The notes under the pieces were generated by a model. It did no database searches. It saw nothing but the letters and a program-made list of their open reading frames with translations, and was not told the DNA's origin. Shown here one piece after another: positions 26,690-35,503 of a stretch of 64,000 nucleotides of DNA. Source of the DNA: Qipengyuania flava (lineage in GTDB: Bacteria; Pseudomonadota; Alphaproteobacteria; Sphingomonadales; Sphingomonadaceae); NCBI RefSeq assembly GCF_019448255.1, contig NZ_CP080410.1, positions 1,178,001 through 1,242,000 on the forward strand, read 5' to 3'. Position 1 is the first letter of the stretch; every line of letters begins with the position of its first letter. The translations under genes were made by a program, and so were the position numbers.

Positions 26690-27831
26690 GCGGGGGCAAG
26701 GGCGCGGACGCGCCGCATTTCCTGCACCTGCAATCGACCTTTGCGCCCGGCGGCAAGGAATTGCGCACGGTCCAGCTGATCAACGCTTTCGGTCGCAAGG
26801 CGCGCCACACCATCGTCTCGGCCGAACCCGAGCGGCTGGGCGCGGCGGAGCGCATTGCCAAGGGCATTGCGGTGACGCTTCAGCCCGAATTCCCGAGCCT
26901 CAAGGGCCGCCCGACGCCGGGCCGCCTGCAGAAGATCGCCAAGGCGATGAAGGGCTACGACCTCGTGTGCACCTATAATTGGGGCGCGATGGACGCGGTG
27001 ATGGCGCACACGCTGTTCAAGGACCTCCATGCCCTTCCGCCGCTGGTGCATCACGAAGACGGCTTCGACGAAAGCGAGCTGAAAAAGCTCAAGACGGGCC
27101 GCACCTGGTACCGCCGTATTGCACTCGGCAAGGCCTCGGGCCTGGTGGTGCCGTCCGAACGGCTGGAGGAGATCGCGCTGGTCGACTGGCAGCAGCCGCT
27201 TGGCCGCGTGAAGCGCATTCCCAACGGTATCGACACCAAGGCCTTCGCCATGCGCCCCAAGAAGGACGCTTTGCGGCTCATCAAGCATCCGGGCGAGCTG
27301 TGGGTCGGCACGCTGGCCGGCCTGCGCACCGTCAAGAACCTGCCGCGTATGGTCCGGGTCTTCACCGAGCTGTCGGAAAACTGGCAGCTGGTGATCCTGG
27401 GTGAGGGCGATGCGCGCGATGCGATCCTTGCCGAAGCCGACCGGCTGTCCATCAACCACCGTGTCCACTTGCCCGGAGCGGTCAGCGATCCGGCGCGCGT
27501 GATCGGCCTGTTCGACATATTCGCCCTGTCGAGCGATTCCGAGCAATTCCCGCTCTCCGTTGTCGAGGCCATGGCGGCTGGCTTGCCGGTCGTTGCCCCG
27601 GCAGTCGGCGATATCGCGGGCATGGTGTCGGAGGCGAATGCGGAGTTCATCACGCCGCCGGGCAAGGAAGAAGAGCTGCGCATGGCGCTCGTCCAGCTTG
27701 CGGTCTCGAAAGAGCTGCGCAAGGAGGTTGGCGAGGCCAACCGGGCCAAGGCGGTTGCCCATTTCGACGAGGCCAAGATGATCGCGACCTACCGCCGGCT
27801 CTATTCCAGCGCCATGAAACGTGACCTCTGA
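26686..27831 (+). CDS. Glycosyltransferase family 4 protein
   Basis: Retaining GT-B glycosyltransferase of 381 residues. The donor-binding half shows RIPNGIDTKAF, LWVGTLAGLRTVKNLPRMV, LGEGDARDAI and the E-x7-E type signature in EQFPLSVVEAMAAGLPVVAP. It lacks a signal peptide, so it acts at the cytoplasmic face. The acceptor is unknown; it is not in a polysaccharide cluster. It overlaps the preceding hydrolase gene by 4 bases. Confidence 0.88.
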   Translation: MSGGKGADAPHFLHLQSTFAPGGKELRTVQLINAFGRKARHTIVSAEPERLGAAERIAKGIAVTLQPEFPSLKGRPTPGRLQKIAKAMKGYDLVCTYNWGAMDAVMAHTLFKDLHALPPLVHHEDGFDESELKKLKTGRTWYRRIALGKASGLVVPSERLEEIALVDWQQPLGRVKRIPNGIDTKAFAMRPKKDALRLIKHPGELWVGTLAGLRTVKNLPRMVRVFTELSENWQLVILGEGDARDAILAEADRLSINHRVHLPGAVSDPARVIGLFDIFALSSDSEQFPLSVVEAMAAGLPVVAPAVGDIAGMVSEANAEFITPPGKEEELRMALVQLAVSKELRKEVGEANRAKAVAHFDEAKMIATYRRLYSSAMKRDL

Positions 27832-27948
27832 TCCGTTTCAGCCCGCATTCACGCAGGCGGGGACAGGCTCCGCCAAGCATTGCCCTTGTCCGCGCCTGTC
27901 CTTAAAGAGCCGCGGAAACACGTATCTAGTTAATTGGAGCCCGCCCCG

Positions 27949-28746
27949 GTGGCCCTGACACCCAAATCCGAATTGTCCCGCGAAGAGAAGCGCGCCCAGC
28001 AGGAAAACGCCCAGCAGGAAGCCTTGCTGCGCGAAGTGGACGAAGCCGTCCGCCAGGGCGATGCGCAGGAATTCCTCGACAAATACGGCAAGCCGCTGCT
28101 CGGCCTGCTGCTGGCAGGGCTTGCGGCCTTCGGGGGGTACCTGTTCTGGGAAAGCCGCCAGGAAGCCGCGATGGAACGCGATTCCGAAACACTGGTCGGC
28201 GCGCTCGACCAGGTGGACGCCGGCAACCTCGAAACCGGCTACAGCCAGCTTGAAGAGCTCGCCGGCAAGGACAGCGGCGCGGGCGTCGCAGCGGCCATGT
28301 TGCGCGCAGGCATCGCCGAACAGCGCGGCCAGACCGAGGAAGCTTCCACTCTTTTCAAGAGCGTGGCCGACAACGAAGACGCAGCGCCCGCCCTGCGCGA
28401 TCTGGCCCGCCTGCGCGACGTCGTGATCAATTACGACAGCATGGACAGCGCCCAGGTCATCGCCGCGCTCAAGCCGCTGGCAACGCCGGGTCAGCCGTAC
28501 TTCGCAAGCGCCGGCGAGCTTGTCGCGCACGCCTATCTCGATCAGGACAAGACCGAAGAAGCAGGCGCGCTTTTCGCTCAGATTGCCAAGGATGACACCG
28601 CGCCGGAATCGCTCCGCTCGCGCGCTCGCCAGATGGCGGGTGTCCTGGGCGTGGACGCGATTGAGGATGTCGATGCGCTGCTCGAAGAACAAGGGGTCGA
28701 ACGCCCGGGGGCTGATGGCGAAAGCGCCGCGGCCGCTACCGAATAA
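27949..28746 (+). CDS. YfgM-like tetratricopeptide membrane protein
   Basis: A 265-residue protein with a charged cytoplasmic N-terminus (REEKRAQQENAQQEALLREVDEAV), one membrane helix near residues 49-66 and a periplasmic TPR-like helical domain. E. coli YfgM links the Sec translocon to periplasmic chaperones, and its gene likewise precedes bamB. A GTG start nine bases after GGAG is preferred; an in-frame TTG five codons earlier would swallow the ribosome site. bamB follows after 42 bases. Confidence 0.85.
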   Translation: MALTPKSELSREEKRAQQENAQQEALLREVDEAVRQGDAQEFLDKYGKPLLGLLLAGLAAFGGYLFWESRQEAAMERDSETLVGALDQVDAGNLETGYSQLEELAGKDSGAGVAAAMLRAGIAEQRGQTEEASTLFKSVADNEDAAPALRDLARLRDVVINYDSMDSAQVIAALKPLATPGQPYFASAGELVAHAYLDQDKTEEAGALFAQIAKDDTAPESLRSRARQMAGVLGVDAIEDVDALLEEQGVERPGADGESAAAATE

Positions 28747-28788
28747 GACGGTCAGGCACCGCACAAGATGGACGGAACGAGGATTACA

Positions 28789-30129
28789 ATGAACCGCAAG
28801 AACCTCTCGCGCACGGCAATCGTGGCTGCGCTGGCCGTGGGCCTCGGCGCCTGTAGCGGCGGCCTGTTTGGCGGTGGCGACAAGAAGGAAACGCCGACGC
28901 TCGGCGAACGTCAGCCGATCCTCTCGCGCATCCAGACGGGTGCGCAGGTCGATCCCTCGCTGGCCGGCGTATCGATCGTCCTGCCGCCTGCACAGGCCAA
29001 TGCGAGCTGGGGCCAGGCTGGCGGCAACGCAGGCAAGTCCTACGGCCATCTCGCGCTTGGCGCATCGCCGGCGCGCGTTTTCACCGCGAATGTCGCCGGT
29101 GCGACCAACCGTCGCCGTCTCGGTGCCTCGCCGGTCATCGGCGGCGGCATGATGTTTGCGGTTGGTGGTGACGGTGTCCTCAGCGCCTTCGACGCACAGA
29201 CCGGTGCGCGCCGCTGGAGCTACAATCCCGACCTCGAAAGCGACCTGCGCCCGAGTGCCTTTGGCGGCGGCGCGAGCTACGACAACGGCCGTGTCTACAT
29301 GACCGACGGTGCCGGTGACGTCGTTGCCTTGAACGCGGACAGTGGCACGGAAATCTGGAAGGTGAAGCCTTCGGGTCCGCTGCGCGGATCGCCGACGATC
29401 GCCTTCGGTTCGGTTTTCGTGATGACGCAGGACAACCAGATTTTCGCGCTCGATGCGAACGATGGTTCGGTCCAGTGGCAGGAATCGGGTTCGGCCACGC
29501 AGGCCGGCGTCTTCGGCGTTGCGGCTCCGGCAGCCGGGCAGGGCACGGTTATCGCGGGCTACAGCTCGGGCGAACTGATCGCGCACCGCTATGAAAACGG
29601 CCGCACGCTGTGGGCCGATGCCCTGGCGCGCACCTCGATCTCGACCCAGGTGGGCTCGCTGACCGATATCGATGCCGATCCGATCATCGACGCAGGCCGG
29701 GTCTATGCGCTCGGCCAGGGCGGCCGTATGGCGGCGTACGAACTGGTCACCGGCCAGCGAATCTGGGAGCTCAATCTTGCCGGTATCTCGACCCCGGCAA
29801 TCGCGGGCGAATGGATCTTCACGCTGACCGACGACGCGCGCCTGCTGGCCATTGCCCGCGCAACCGGCAAAGTCCGCTGGCTCTCGCAGCTGCCCCAGTG
29901 GCGCGACGAGGAAGACAAGAAGGGCCCGATCTTCTGGTCCGGCCCGGTCCTTGCCGGCGGCAATCTGTGGGCGGTCAACACCGAAGGCGAAGTCTGGCGG
30001 ATCAGCACGGGCGAAGGCTCGGCCAGCCTGTTCACCGACCTCAAGCAGCCGATCACGCTGGCGCCGGTGGTGGCGAACAACACGCTCTACATCCTCGACG
30101 ACAGCGGCCGGATTTCCGCATTCCGCTGA
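28789..30129 (+). CDS. bamB: Outer membrane assembly lipoprotein BamB
   Basis: Beta-propeller lipoprotein of the BAM complex, which folds outer membrane proteins. The 446 residues begin with a signal sequence and lipobox (AVGLGACSGG), followed by an eight-bladed PQQ-like propeller; repeated blade signatures include GGDGVLSAFDAQTGARRW, TDGAGDVVALNADSGTEIW and TQDNQIFALDANDGSVQW. The second of two in-frame ATGs was chosen because ACGAGGA stands just before it. In many relatives der follows; here a methyltransferase-like gene does. Confidence 0.93.
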   Translation: MNRKNLSRTAIVAALAVGLGACSGGLFGGGDKKETPTLGERQPILSRIQTGAQVDPSLAGVSIVLPPAQANASWGQAGGNAGKSYGHLALGASPARVFTANVAGATNRRRLGASPVIGGGMMFAVGGDGVLSAFDAQTGARRWSYNPDLESDLRPSAFGGGASYDNGRVYMTDGAGDVVALNADSGTEIWKVKPSGPLRGSPTIAFGSVFVMTQDNQIFALDANDGSVQWQESGSATQAGVFGVAAPAAGQGTVIAGYSSGELIAHRYENGRTLWADALARTSISTQVGSLTDIDADPIIDAGRVYALGQGGRMAAYELVTGQRIWELNLAGISTPAIAGEWIFTLTDDARLLAIARATGKVRWLSQLPQWRDEEDKKGPIFWSGPVLAGGNLWAVNTEGEVWRISTGEGSASLFTDLKQPITLAPVVANNTLYILDDSGRISAFR

Positions 30130-30184
30130 TTTTCGTGCTAGCGTGACCGCGCTGTTAACCAATCTGGGCTAACCAGGAGCGGTC

Positions 30185-31540
30185 ATGGACGGAAGCGCGA
30201 ACGCACCCCTCGCACGGCCGAAGAGCGATGTCTCCTCGGCGGTGGGACTGGTGGGCCTTGCCGGGCTGTTTGCCTGGGTCGCTTTCGCGCGCGCGTTCCC
30301 CGGCCTTGCCGAAACCTTCGATTGGCAGGTGCCGCGCGACACGCTGGGTGGCAAGAATTCGGCCCTGTTCGGCCTTGTCGCAGCTGCCGTGCCAATGGCC
30401 TTGTGGTCCATCTTCGTCGACAAGGTGCACCTGCGCCCCTCGACCGGGCTCGACTGGTCGCTGGTCCGCAGCCGAACCCCCGACCGCAGCGTCACCTGGG
30501 TGAAGCTCGCCGGGTTGTGGGCGACCTGGGCAATCATTGCCGGCCTTTACTGCCTGTGCCGCTGGTACTGGGAAGGGCAGTACGTCTTCGCGATCGAAGT
30601 GCTGACCTACGCCGCCCTGCCGCTGGTAGTGCTTTCCGTCCCCTATGTTTTCTGGATCGACCGCGCGCTGGTGAACCCGCGAGACCATGCCTGGCATTTC
30701 GGCGCGCTGCTGCTGATGCGGCCGGGCTGGGACGTGGAAGAGGTCAAGAAGCACTGGCGCGCCTGGATCATCAAGGCGTTCTTCACCGCCTTCATGATCT
30801 CAATCATCCCCTTCGCCTTCCGCAACATCGTCACCGCCGATTTCGCCGAAGTCATGGCGCGGCCCGAACGTATCGCGCTGACCATTATCGAGGCGATGTT
30901 CATGATCGACGTGATGATCGGCACGGTCGGCTACATCGTCACCATGCGCCCGCTCGACGCGCATATCCGTTCGGGCAATCCCTTCCTAGGCGGCTGGATC
31001 GCGGCGTTGATCTGCTACCCGCCGATTGTCTGGGGGATCCTGGGCGGAGGCCGGGCGATCAATTACGAGTACGATACGGCCGGCTGGCTCCACTGGATGG
31101 CAGGCAATGACACGCTGCTTTCCGTCTGGGGCGCGCTGCTGGTGGTCCTGACCGGCATTTACGCCTGGGCGACCTTTGCCTTCGGCCTGCGCTTCTCGAA
31201 CCTCACCTATCGCGGTGTCCTCACCAACGGGCCCTACCGTTTCACGCGGCACCCGGCCTATGTGTCGAAGAACCTGTTCTGGTGGTGCGCCGTTCTGCCG
31301 TTCCTCGTGACCAGCGGCTCACCCGTCGAGGCGATCCGCAACTGCTTCTTCCTGCTTGTCGTGAACGCGATCTATTTCTGGCGCGCGAAGACCGAAGAGG
31401 CGCATCTCCTCGCCGAGGACCCGAAGTACCGGGAATACCACGCGTGGATGGCGCAGCACGGCCTGCTGACCGCGCCGCTCGCCAAGCTGTGGAATCGCTT
31501 CAAACCGCGCCCTTCCCTGGCGCAGCAACCGGCCGAATAA
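30185..31540 (+). CDS. ICMT/PEMT-like membrane methyltransferase family protein
   Basis: A 451-residue polytopic protein with about ten helices. Near the C-terminus the ICMT/PEMT signature is clear: TNGPYRFTRHPAYVSKN, then NAIYFWRAKTEEAHLLAEDPKYREYHAWM, which forms the SAM pocket in the isoprenylcysteine methyltransferase superfamily. The N-terminal half is a separate, unassigned membrane domain. The substrate is unknown; bacterial members methylate lipids or small molecules. It follows bamB by 55 bases and abuts the convergent monooxygenase-fold gene with no gap. Confidence 0.78.
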   Translation: MDGSANAPLARPKSDVSSAVGLVGLAGLFAWVAFARAFPGLAETFDWQVPRDTLGGKNSALFGLVAAAVPMALWSIFVDKVHLRPSTGLDWSLVRSRTPDRSVTWVKLAGLWATWAIIAGLYCLCRWYWEGQYVFAIEVLTYAALPLVVLSVPYVFWIDRALVNPRDHAWHFGALLLMRPGWDVEEVKKHWRAWIIKAFFTAFMISIIPFAFRNIVTADFAEVMARPERIALTIIEAMFMIDVMIGTVGYIVTMRPLDAHIRSGNPFLGGWIAALICYPPIVWGILGGGRAINYEYDTAGWLHWMAGNDTLLSVWGALLVVLTGIYAWATFAFGLRFSNLTYRGVLTNGPYRFTRHPAYVSKNLFWWCAVLPFLVTSGSPVEAIRNCFFLLVVNAIYFWRAKTEEAHLLAEDPKYREYHAWMAQHGLLTAPLAKLWNRFKPRPSLAQQPAE

Positions 31541-31843
31541 TCAGCCCAGCGGCGCGCCGTCGTCGGTTTCGTAGATGCGCAGGTCGCGCGACTTGGGCGG
31601 GTTTGCGGCCATCACCTTCTGGAATTCCGCCATGTGCGCCGATTTGCCATGCGCTTCGAGCGCGGCCTGGTCACGCCAGCGCTCGAACAGCACCAGCGTG
31701 TCGGGATCGGCGAGATCGCTCGCGAAGGAATAATCGAGGCACCCGTCTTCCGCGCGGCTGGCGCGCACCATCTCGACCATCGCCTTGCGCGTGGCCGCGT
31801 CGATCGATTGCCCCAGTTTGATCGTACCGTTGATCTGGATCAT
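31541..31843 (-). CDS. Antibiotic biosynthesis monooxygenase (ABM) domain protein
   Basis: A 100-residue ABM/dimeric alpha-beta barrel protein starting MIQINGTIKLGQ. The core EDGCLDYSFASDLADPDTLVLFERWRDQAALEAHGKS matches quinol/polyketide monooxygenase-type or YgiN-type proteins. The second of two close ATGs is chosen because AGGAGAGAG stands before it. The first stop base is directly next to the ICMT-like stop. Substrate unknown. Confidence 0.86.
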   Translation of the reverse strand: MIQINGTIKLGQSIDAATRKAMVEMVRASRAEDGCLDYSFASDLADPDTLVLFERWRDQAALEAHGKSAHMAEFQKVMAANPPKSRDLRIYETDDGAPLG

Positions 31844-31885
31844 CGCCTCTCTCCTCATGAGCTGTGGAGAGAGGCGATAGCAGGC

Positions 31886-33127
31886 TCAGCGGATGAAGGG
31901 ATCGGAAAATTTCGGATCGCTCGCCAGCGTCTCGTCATCCAGCGTCAGGAGGAAATCGACCAGCGCCTGCCGGTCGCTGACCGAAAGGTTGAGACGCAGC
32001 GGCGCGCCGCCCGCCTGTAACCGGTTGTCGAGCGCGGGACCCGCCTGGATGCCCTCGTCGTAATGGACGATGACATCGAGCAGGCTGTCGAAGCGCCCGT
32101 CGTGCATGAAATGGGTCGAGCTACCCACGCTCTTGAGCGAGGGCGACTTGAAGACTGTGGTCTCACCTGCGTCGAGCCCGTTCGAACGGCTGTTGCCGGC
32201 GAGCGCGAATGTCGGCGGCCGGTGGCATCCGGCACAGCCCGCACCGCCGTTGTTGGGCGCTGCCATGAACAGCTGGCGGCCGCGGTTCTCGCTGGCGGTG
32301 AAGCCCGGCAGGTTGACGCCCAGGTTGCGGTTCTGCGCGTTGGGATCGAAGACCTGTGCGTAGGCTTGGTCCCAGCGGCTGTCGGTAGAGATCATCGCGC
32401 GCTCGAAATTGGCCAGCGCGCGCTCGATCCGGTTCATGGTGATCGCCTCGTCGCCGAAGACGTATCGGAACAGGACCGGGTAGTATTCAAGGCCCTGTAG
32501 CTTCGCTACCAGCGCAGCCAGCCCGCCATTGTCGCTCCAGCCCATCTCGACTGGGTTGAGAATCGGCTGCGTCGCCTGGTCTTCGACGCTGTCGGCGCGG
32601 CGATCCCAGAACATGTCGCCGGGCGCATAGAAGCGGATATTGCCAAGGCGCATGGCATGGGCATCGGTAAACTCAGCGCCGCGAAAACCTTCCGAAAAGC
32701 GTTCGTCATCGTCGAACCCGAATTGCTGCTGGTGGCAGCTCGCGCAGCTGACCGTGTCGTTGACGCTCAGCGCTGTGTCGTAGAACAGCACGCGCCCCAG
32801 CATGGCGAGCTCGTCGGTGACGGGATCGTTGTTCGGCGTGTTGTCGTCGGCAAAGACGGTGTCGTCGTAATAGGCCGGCAGCACCGGGTTGGCGTAGTTG
32901 TCGAGGCTATCGAGGTCGAGCCTCAGATAGGCCTGGATGATGGCGTTGGCCTCCTCGTTCCCCGTGGTGGTCGGGGTGGGTGTCGGCGTGGCGGTAGGCG
33001 TCGGCGTGGGTGTGGCGACCGCTGTGTTGCCGCCTCCGGCCGAACCGGAAGATCCTTCGCCCCCACATGCCGCCAAGGCCAGCGTCAGTGCGGCAATCGA
33101 TGGTAATGCATGGTGCTTTGTCGGCAT
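31886..33127 (-). CDS. Di-heme cytochrome c peroxidase/MauG-family lipoprotein
   Basis: A 413-residue lipoprotein: the signal sequence ends at the lipobox LAACGG. A Ser/Gly linker and a Thr-Pro repeat (about 38-58) then lead to the catalytic domain. Two heme c sites are visible, CASCH in the first half and CAGCH near residue 300. LGRVLFYDTALSVNDTVSCASCHQQ is typical of CcpA/MauG proteins. It would act at the membrane surface, reducing peroxide or oxidising a partner. It is downstream of gshA by 168 bases on the same strand. Confidence 0.88.
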   Translation of the reverse strand: MPTKHHALPSIAALTLALAACGGEGSSGSAGGGNTAVATPTPTPTATPTPTPTTTGNEEANAIIQAYLRLDLDSLDNYANPVLPAYYDDTVFADDNTPNNDPVTDELAMLGRVLFYDTALSVNDTVSCASCHQQQFGFDDDERFSEGFRGAEFTDAHAMRLGNIRFYAPGDMFWDRRADSVEDQATQPILNPVEMGWSDNGGLAALVAKLQGLEYYPVLFRYVFGDEAITMNRIERALANFERAMISTDSRWDQAYAQVFDPNAQNRNLGVNLPGFTASENRGRQLFMAAPNNGGAGCAGCHRPPTFALAGNSRSNGLDAGETTVFKSPSLKSVGSSTHFMHDGRFDSLLDVIVHYDEGIQAGPALDNRLQAGGAPLRLNLSVSDRQALVDFLLTLDDETLASDPKFSDPFIR

Positions 33128-33295
33128 CCTGAGACCCTCATTTTCTTTTCCCTCGTCGCCCTCCTGCGAGCGATGCAAAGGAGATTGTCAGGGTCAATGC
33201 TGCGCGGTAACGAATTGTACGAATTCAGGAAAAGACCTGAAGATTGCGACGCAGGTGTTACGACTGCGACAATCCGTTACAGAAGCCGGGCGCGA

Positions 33296-34666
33296 TCAGA
33301 AGCTGTATTTGTAGACGCGCTCGATGTCGCCGCCCCATTCGCCGTTGTAGCGGTCGAGCAGAACCTGCGCGGGCACCTTGCCGCTGGCGACGATCTCGTC
33401 GAGCGTTTCGAGGAAGCCGGTTTCGTTGTCGCCCGAGGTGTTGAGGCGGGCGCGCCTGGCAAGCCCGTCGCGCGAGATGGCCAGCACCTCCTTGGCAAGG
33501 TCGAGCAGCTTGCCGCCGCCCGGGATCGGCGCGTCCAGCGCAAGCTTGGGAACCGCGTTGCGCAGGTCCTCGCGCTCTTCCATCGACCAGTGCTTTACGA
33601 GGTCCCACGCCGCGTCGAGCGAGCTCTGTTCGTAGAGCAGGCCGACCCAGAAAGCGGGCAGGGCGCAGATCCGGCTCCACGGCCCGCCATCGGCGCCGCG
33701 CATTTCGAGGAAGCTCTTGAGGCGCACTTCGGGGAAGGCGGTCGAGAGGTGGTCCCACCAGTCGCTCTCGGTCGGCTTCTCGCCGGGTAGCACCGAAAGC
33801 TTGCCTTCAAGGAAGTCGCGGAAGCTCAGGCCGGCGGCGTCGATGTACTTGCCCTCGCGGAAGACGAAATACATCGGCACGTCGAGCATGTAGTCGACCC
33901 AGCGATCGTAACCGAAGCCGTCCTCGAAAACGAAGGGCAGCATGCCGGTGCGGTGCGGGTCGGTGTCACTCCAGATATGGCTGCGATAGGAGAGGTAGCC
34001 GTTGGGTTTGCCTTCGGTGAAGGGCGAATTGGCGAACAGCGCGGTGGCCAGCGGCTGCAGCGCAAGGCCGGTGCGGAACTTCTGCGCCATGTCGGCTTCG
34101 GACGAATAGTCGAGGTTCACCTGGATGGTGCAGGTGCGCAGCATCATGTCGAGGCCGAGGCTGCCGACGCGCGGCATGTGGCGCATCATTATCTCGTAAC
34201 GCCCCTTGGGCATCACCGGCAGTTCGTCGCGGGTCTTGTCGGGCCACATGCCGAGGCCGAGGAAGCCGACATCGCACTGCTCGCCGATAGCCTTGACCTG
34301 CTGCAGGTGCCGGCCGGTCTCGTTGCAGGTCTGGTGGAGGTTTTCGAGCGGCGCGCCCGAAAGTTCGAGCTGGCCCGCCGGTTCCAGGCTGACCGTGCCG
34401 TCCTCGCCGCGCATGGCGATGACCTTGCCGCCTTCTTCGACCGGCTCCCAGCCGAATTCCTGCAAACTCAACAGGATATCGCGAATGCCGCCGGGCTCGT
34501 CATAGGACGGTGCGCGGTGGTCGCTCTTGTGAAAGACGAGCTTCTCGTGCTCGGTGCCGATCCGCCACTTGTCCTTGGGCTTCTCGCCCTTCTGCATCGG
34601 AGCGACCAGCTGGTCGCGGCTTTCGATGATGGGATCGGCGTCCCCAGAGGCCTCGCGCGTGCTCAT
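33296..34666 (-). CDS. gshA: Glutamate-cysteine ligase
   Basis: First enzyme of glutathione synthesis, joining glutamate and cysteine with ATP. The 456-residue protein is the plant/alphaproteobacterial type: WRIGTEHEKLVF near the N-terminus, GAPLENLHQTCNETGRHL, MPRVGSLGLDMMLRTCTIQVNLDYSSE, and FEDGFGYDRWVDYMLDVPMYFV. It lies downstream of rsmE, the usual Sphingomonadales arrangement. gshB is not in the window. Confidence 0.94.
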   Translation of the reverse strand: MSTREASGDADPIIESRDQLVAPMQKGEKPKDKWRIGTEHEKLVFHKSDHRAPSYDEPGGIRDILLSLQEFGWEPVEEGGKVIAMRGEDGTVSLEPAGQLELSGAPLENLHQTCNETGRHLQQVKAIGEQCDVGFLGLGMWPDKTRDELPVMPKGRYEIMMRHMPRVGSLGLDMMLRTCTIQVNLDYSSEADMAQKFRTGLALQPLATALFANSPFTEGKPNGYLSYRSHIWSDTDPHRTGMLPFVFEDGFGYDRWVDYMLDVPMYFVFREGKYIDAAGLSFRDFLEGKLSVLPGEKPTESDWWDHLSTAFPEVRLKSFLEMRGADGGPWSRICALPAFWVGLLYEQSSLDAAWDLVKHWSMEEREDLRNAVPKLALDAPIPGGGKLLDLAKEVLAISRDGLARRARLNTSGDNETGFLETLDEIVASGKVPAQVLLDRYNGEWGGDIERVYKYSF

Positions 34667-34708
34667 GACGCGTGGCGATAGGCAACCGAACCTTGCGAGG
34701 GAAGGAAA

Positions 34709-35464
34709 TTATTCTTCGCCGATCCAGTCGCCTGCCTCGGCCATCCACACCGCGATGCCGGCAATCGCCGCCGTCTCGCCGCGCAGGATGCGCGGGCCGA
34801 GGCTGATGGCGACCGAGGCGGGATGCGCGCGGATTGCGGCACGCTCGGCATCGTCGAAACCGCCTTCCGGGCCCACCAGCAGGGCGGCGGGCCCCTCGGC
34901 GTAGCAGAAGGCGTCGGCGGCCGGTTCGCCGCCTTCTTCGTCGGCAAAGAACAGGTGGCGCTCCTGCGGCCAGTCGCGCAGAAGGGCGTCGAGCTTGGCG
35001 ACGGGGGCGATTTCAGGAAGGGCGGTGCGCGCGCATTGCTCGGCGGCCTCGGTGACGATGGTGTCCGCGCGGTCGGCGTTCAGCTTGTCCGCCACGCAGC
35101 GCCGGGTGAGGACGGGAGCGATGCGGGCCACACCCAGCTCGGTCGCTTTTTCGAGCACGAGGTCGAAGCGGTCTTTCTTCAGCAGCGCCGGGCAGAGCCA
35201 GAAATCGGGTACCGGCTCGCGCGGGCGCAGGTGCTCCCTTGGCTGCAGCAGCACCGAGCGCTTGCCCGTTTCTACCACCTCGGCCGCCCATTCGCCGGTG
35301 ATATCGTCGCACAGGATCACCGCATCGCCGGGCGCCACGCGCATCACCTTGGAGAGGTAATGCGCCTGGTTGCCATCGATGGTCACAGGGCTCTGGGAGG
35401 TGACTTCCTGTTCGACGAACAGGCGCGGTGCGCTCTTGGGCGGCCAGGCGGGCGTTGCAGGCAT
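34709..35464 (-). CDS. rsmE: 16S rRNA (uracil(1498)-N(3))-methyltransferase
   Basis: SPOUT methyltransferase acting on U1498 of 16S rRNA. The 251-residue chain shows QAHYLSKVMRVAPGDAVILCD, LEKATELGVARIAPVLTRRCV, EQCARTALPEIAPV, and the knot LLVGPEGGFDDAERAAI. The start MPATPAWPPKSAPRLFVEQ was chosen at 35464, close to divergent ubiA. gshA follows 42 bases downstream. Confidence 0.95.
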   Translation of the reverse strand: MPATPAWPPKSAPRLFVEQEVTSQSPVTIDGNQAHYLSKVMRVAPGDAVILCDDITGEWAAEVVETGKRSVLLQPREHLRPREPVPDFWLCPALLKKDRFDLVLEKATELGVARIAPVLTRRCVADKLNADRADTIVTEAAEQCARTALPEIAPVAKLDALLRDWPQERHLFFADEEGGEPAADAFCYAEGPAALLVGPEGGFDDAERAAIRAHPASVAISLGPRILRGETAAIAGIAVWMAEAGDWIGEE

Positions 35465-35503
35465 GGCTTTGCAGGTGGCACGAGCGCGGTTAGGGAGCAA
35501 GCG

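Noticed and set aside
27838..30162. A 774-codon open frame on the minus strand opposite the YfgM-like gene and bamB
   Set aside because: It lies antisense to two recognisable genes, has no known domain, and its composition is that of a shadow frame.
30185..31540. Isoprenylcysteine methyltransferase acting on prenylated proteins
   Set aside because: Bacteria generally lack CaaX prenylation; the C-terminal signature supports only the superfamily.
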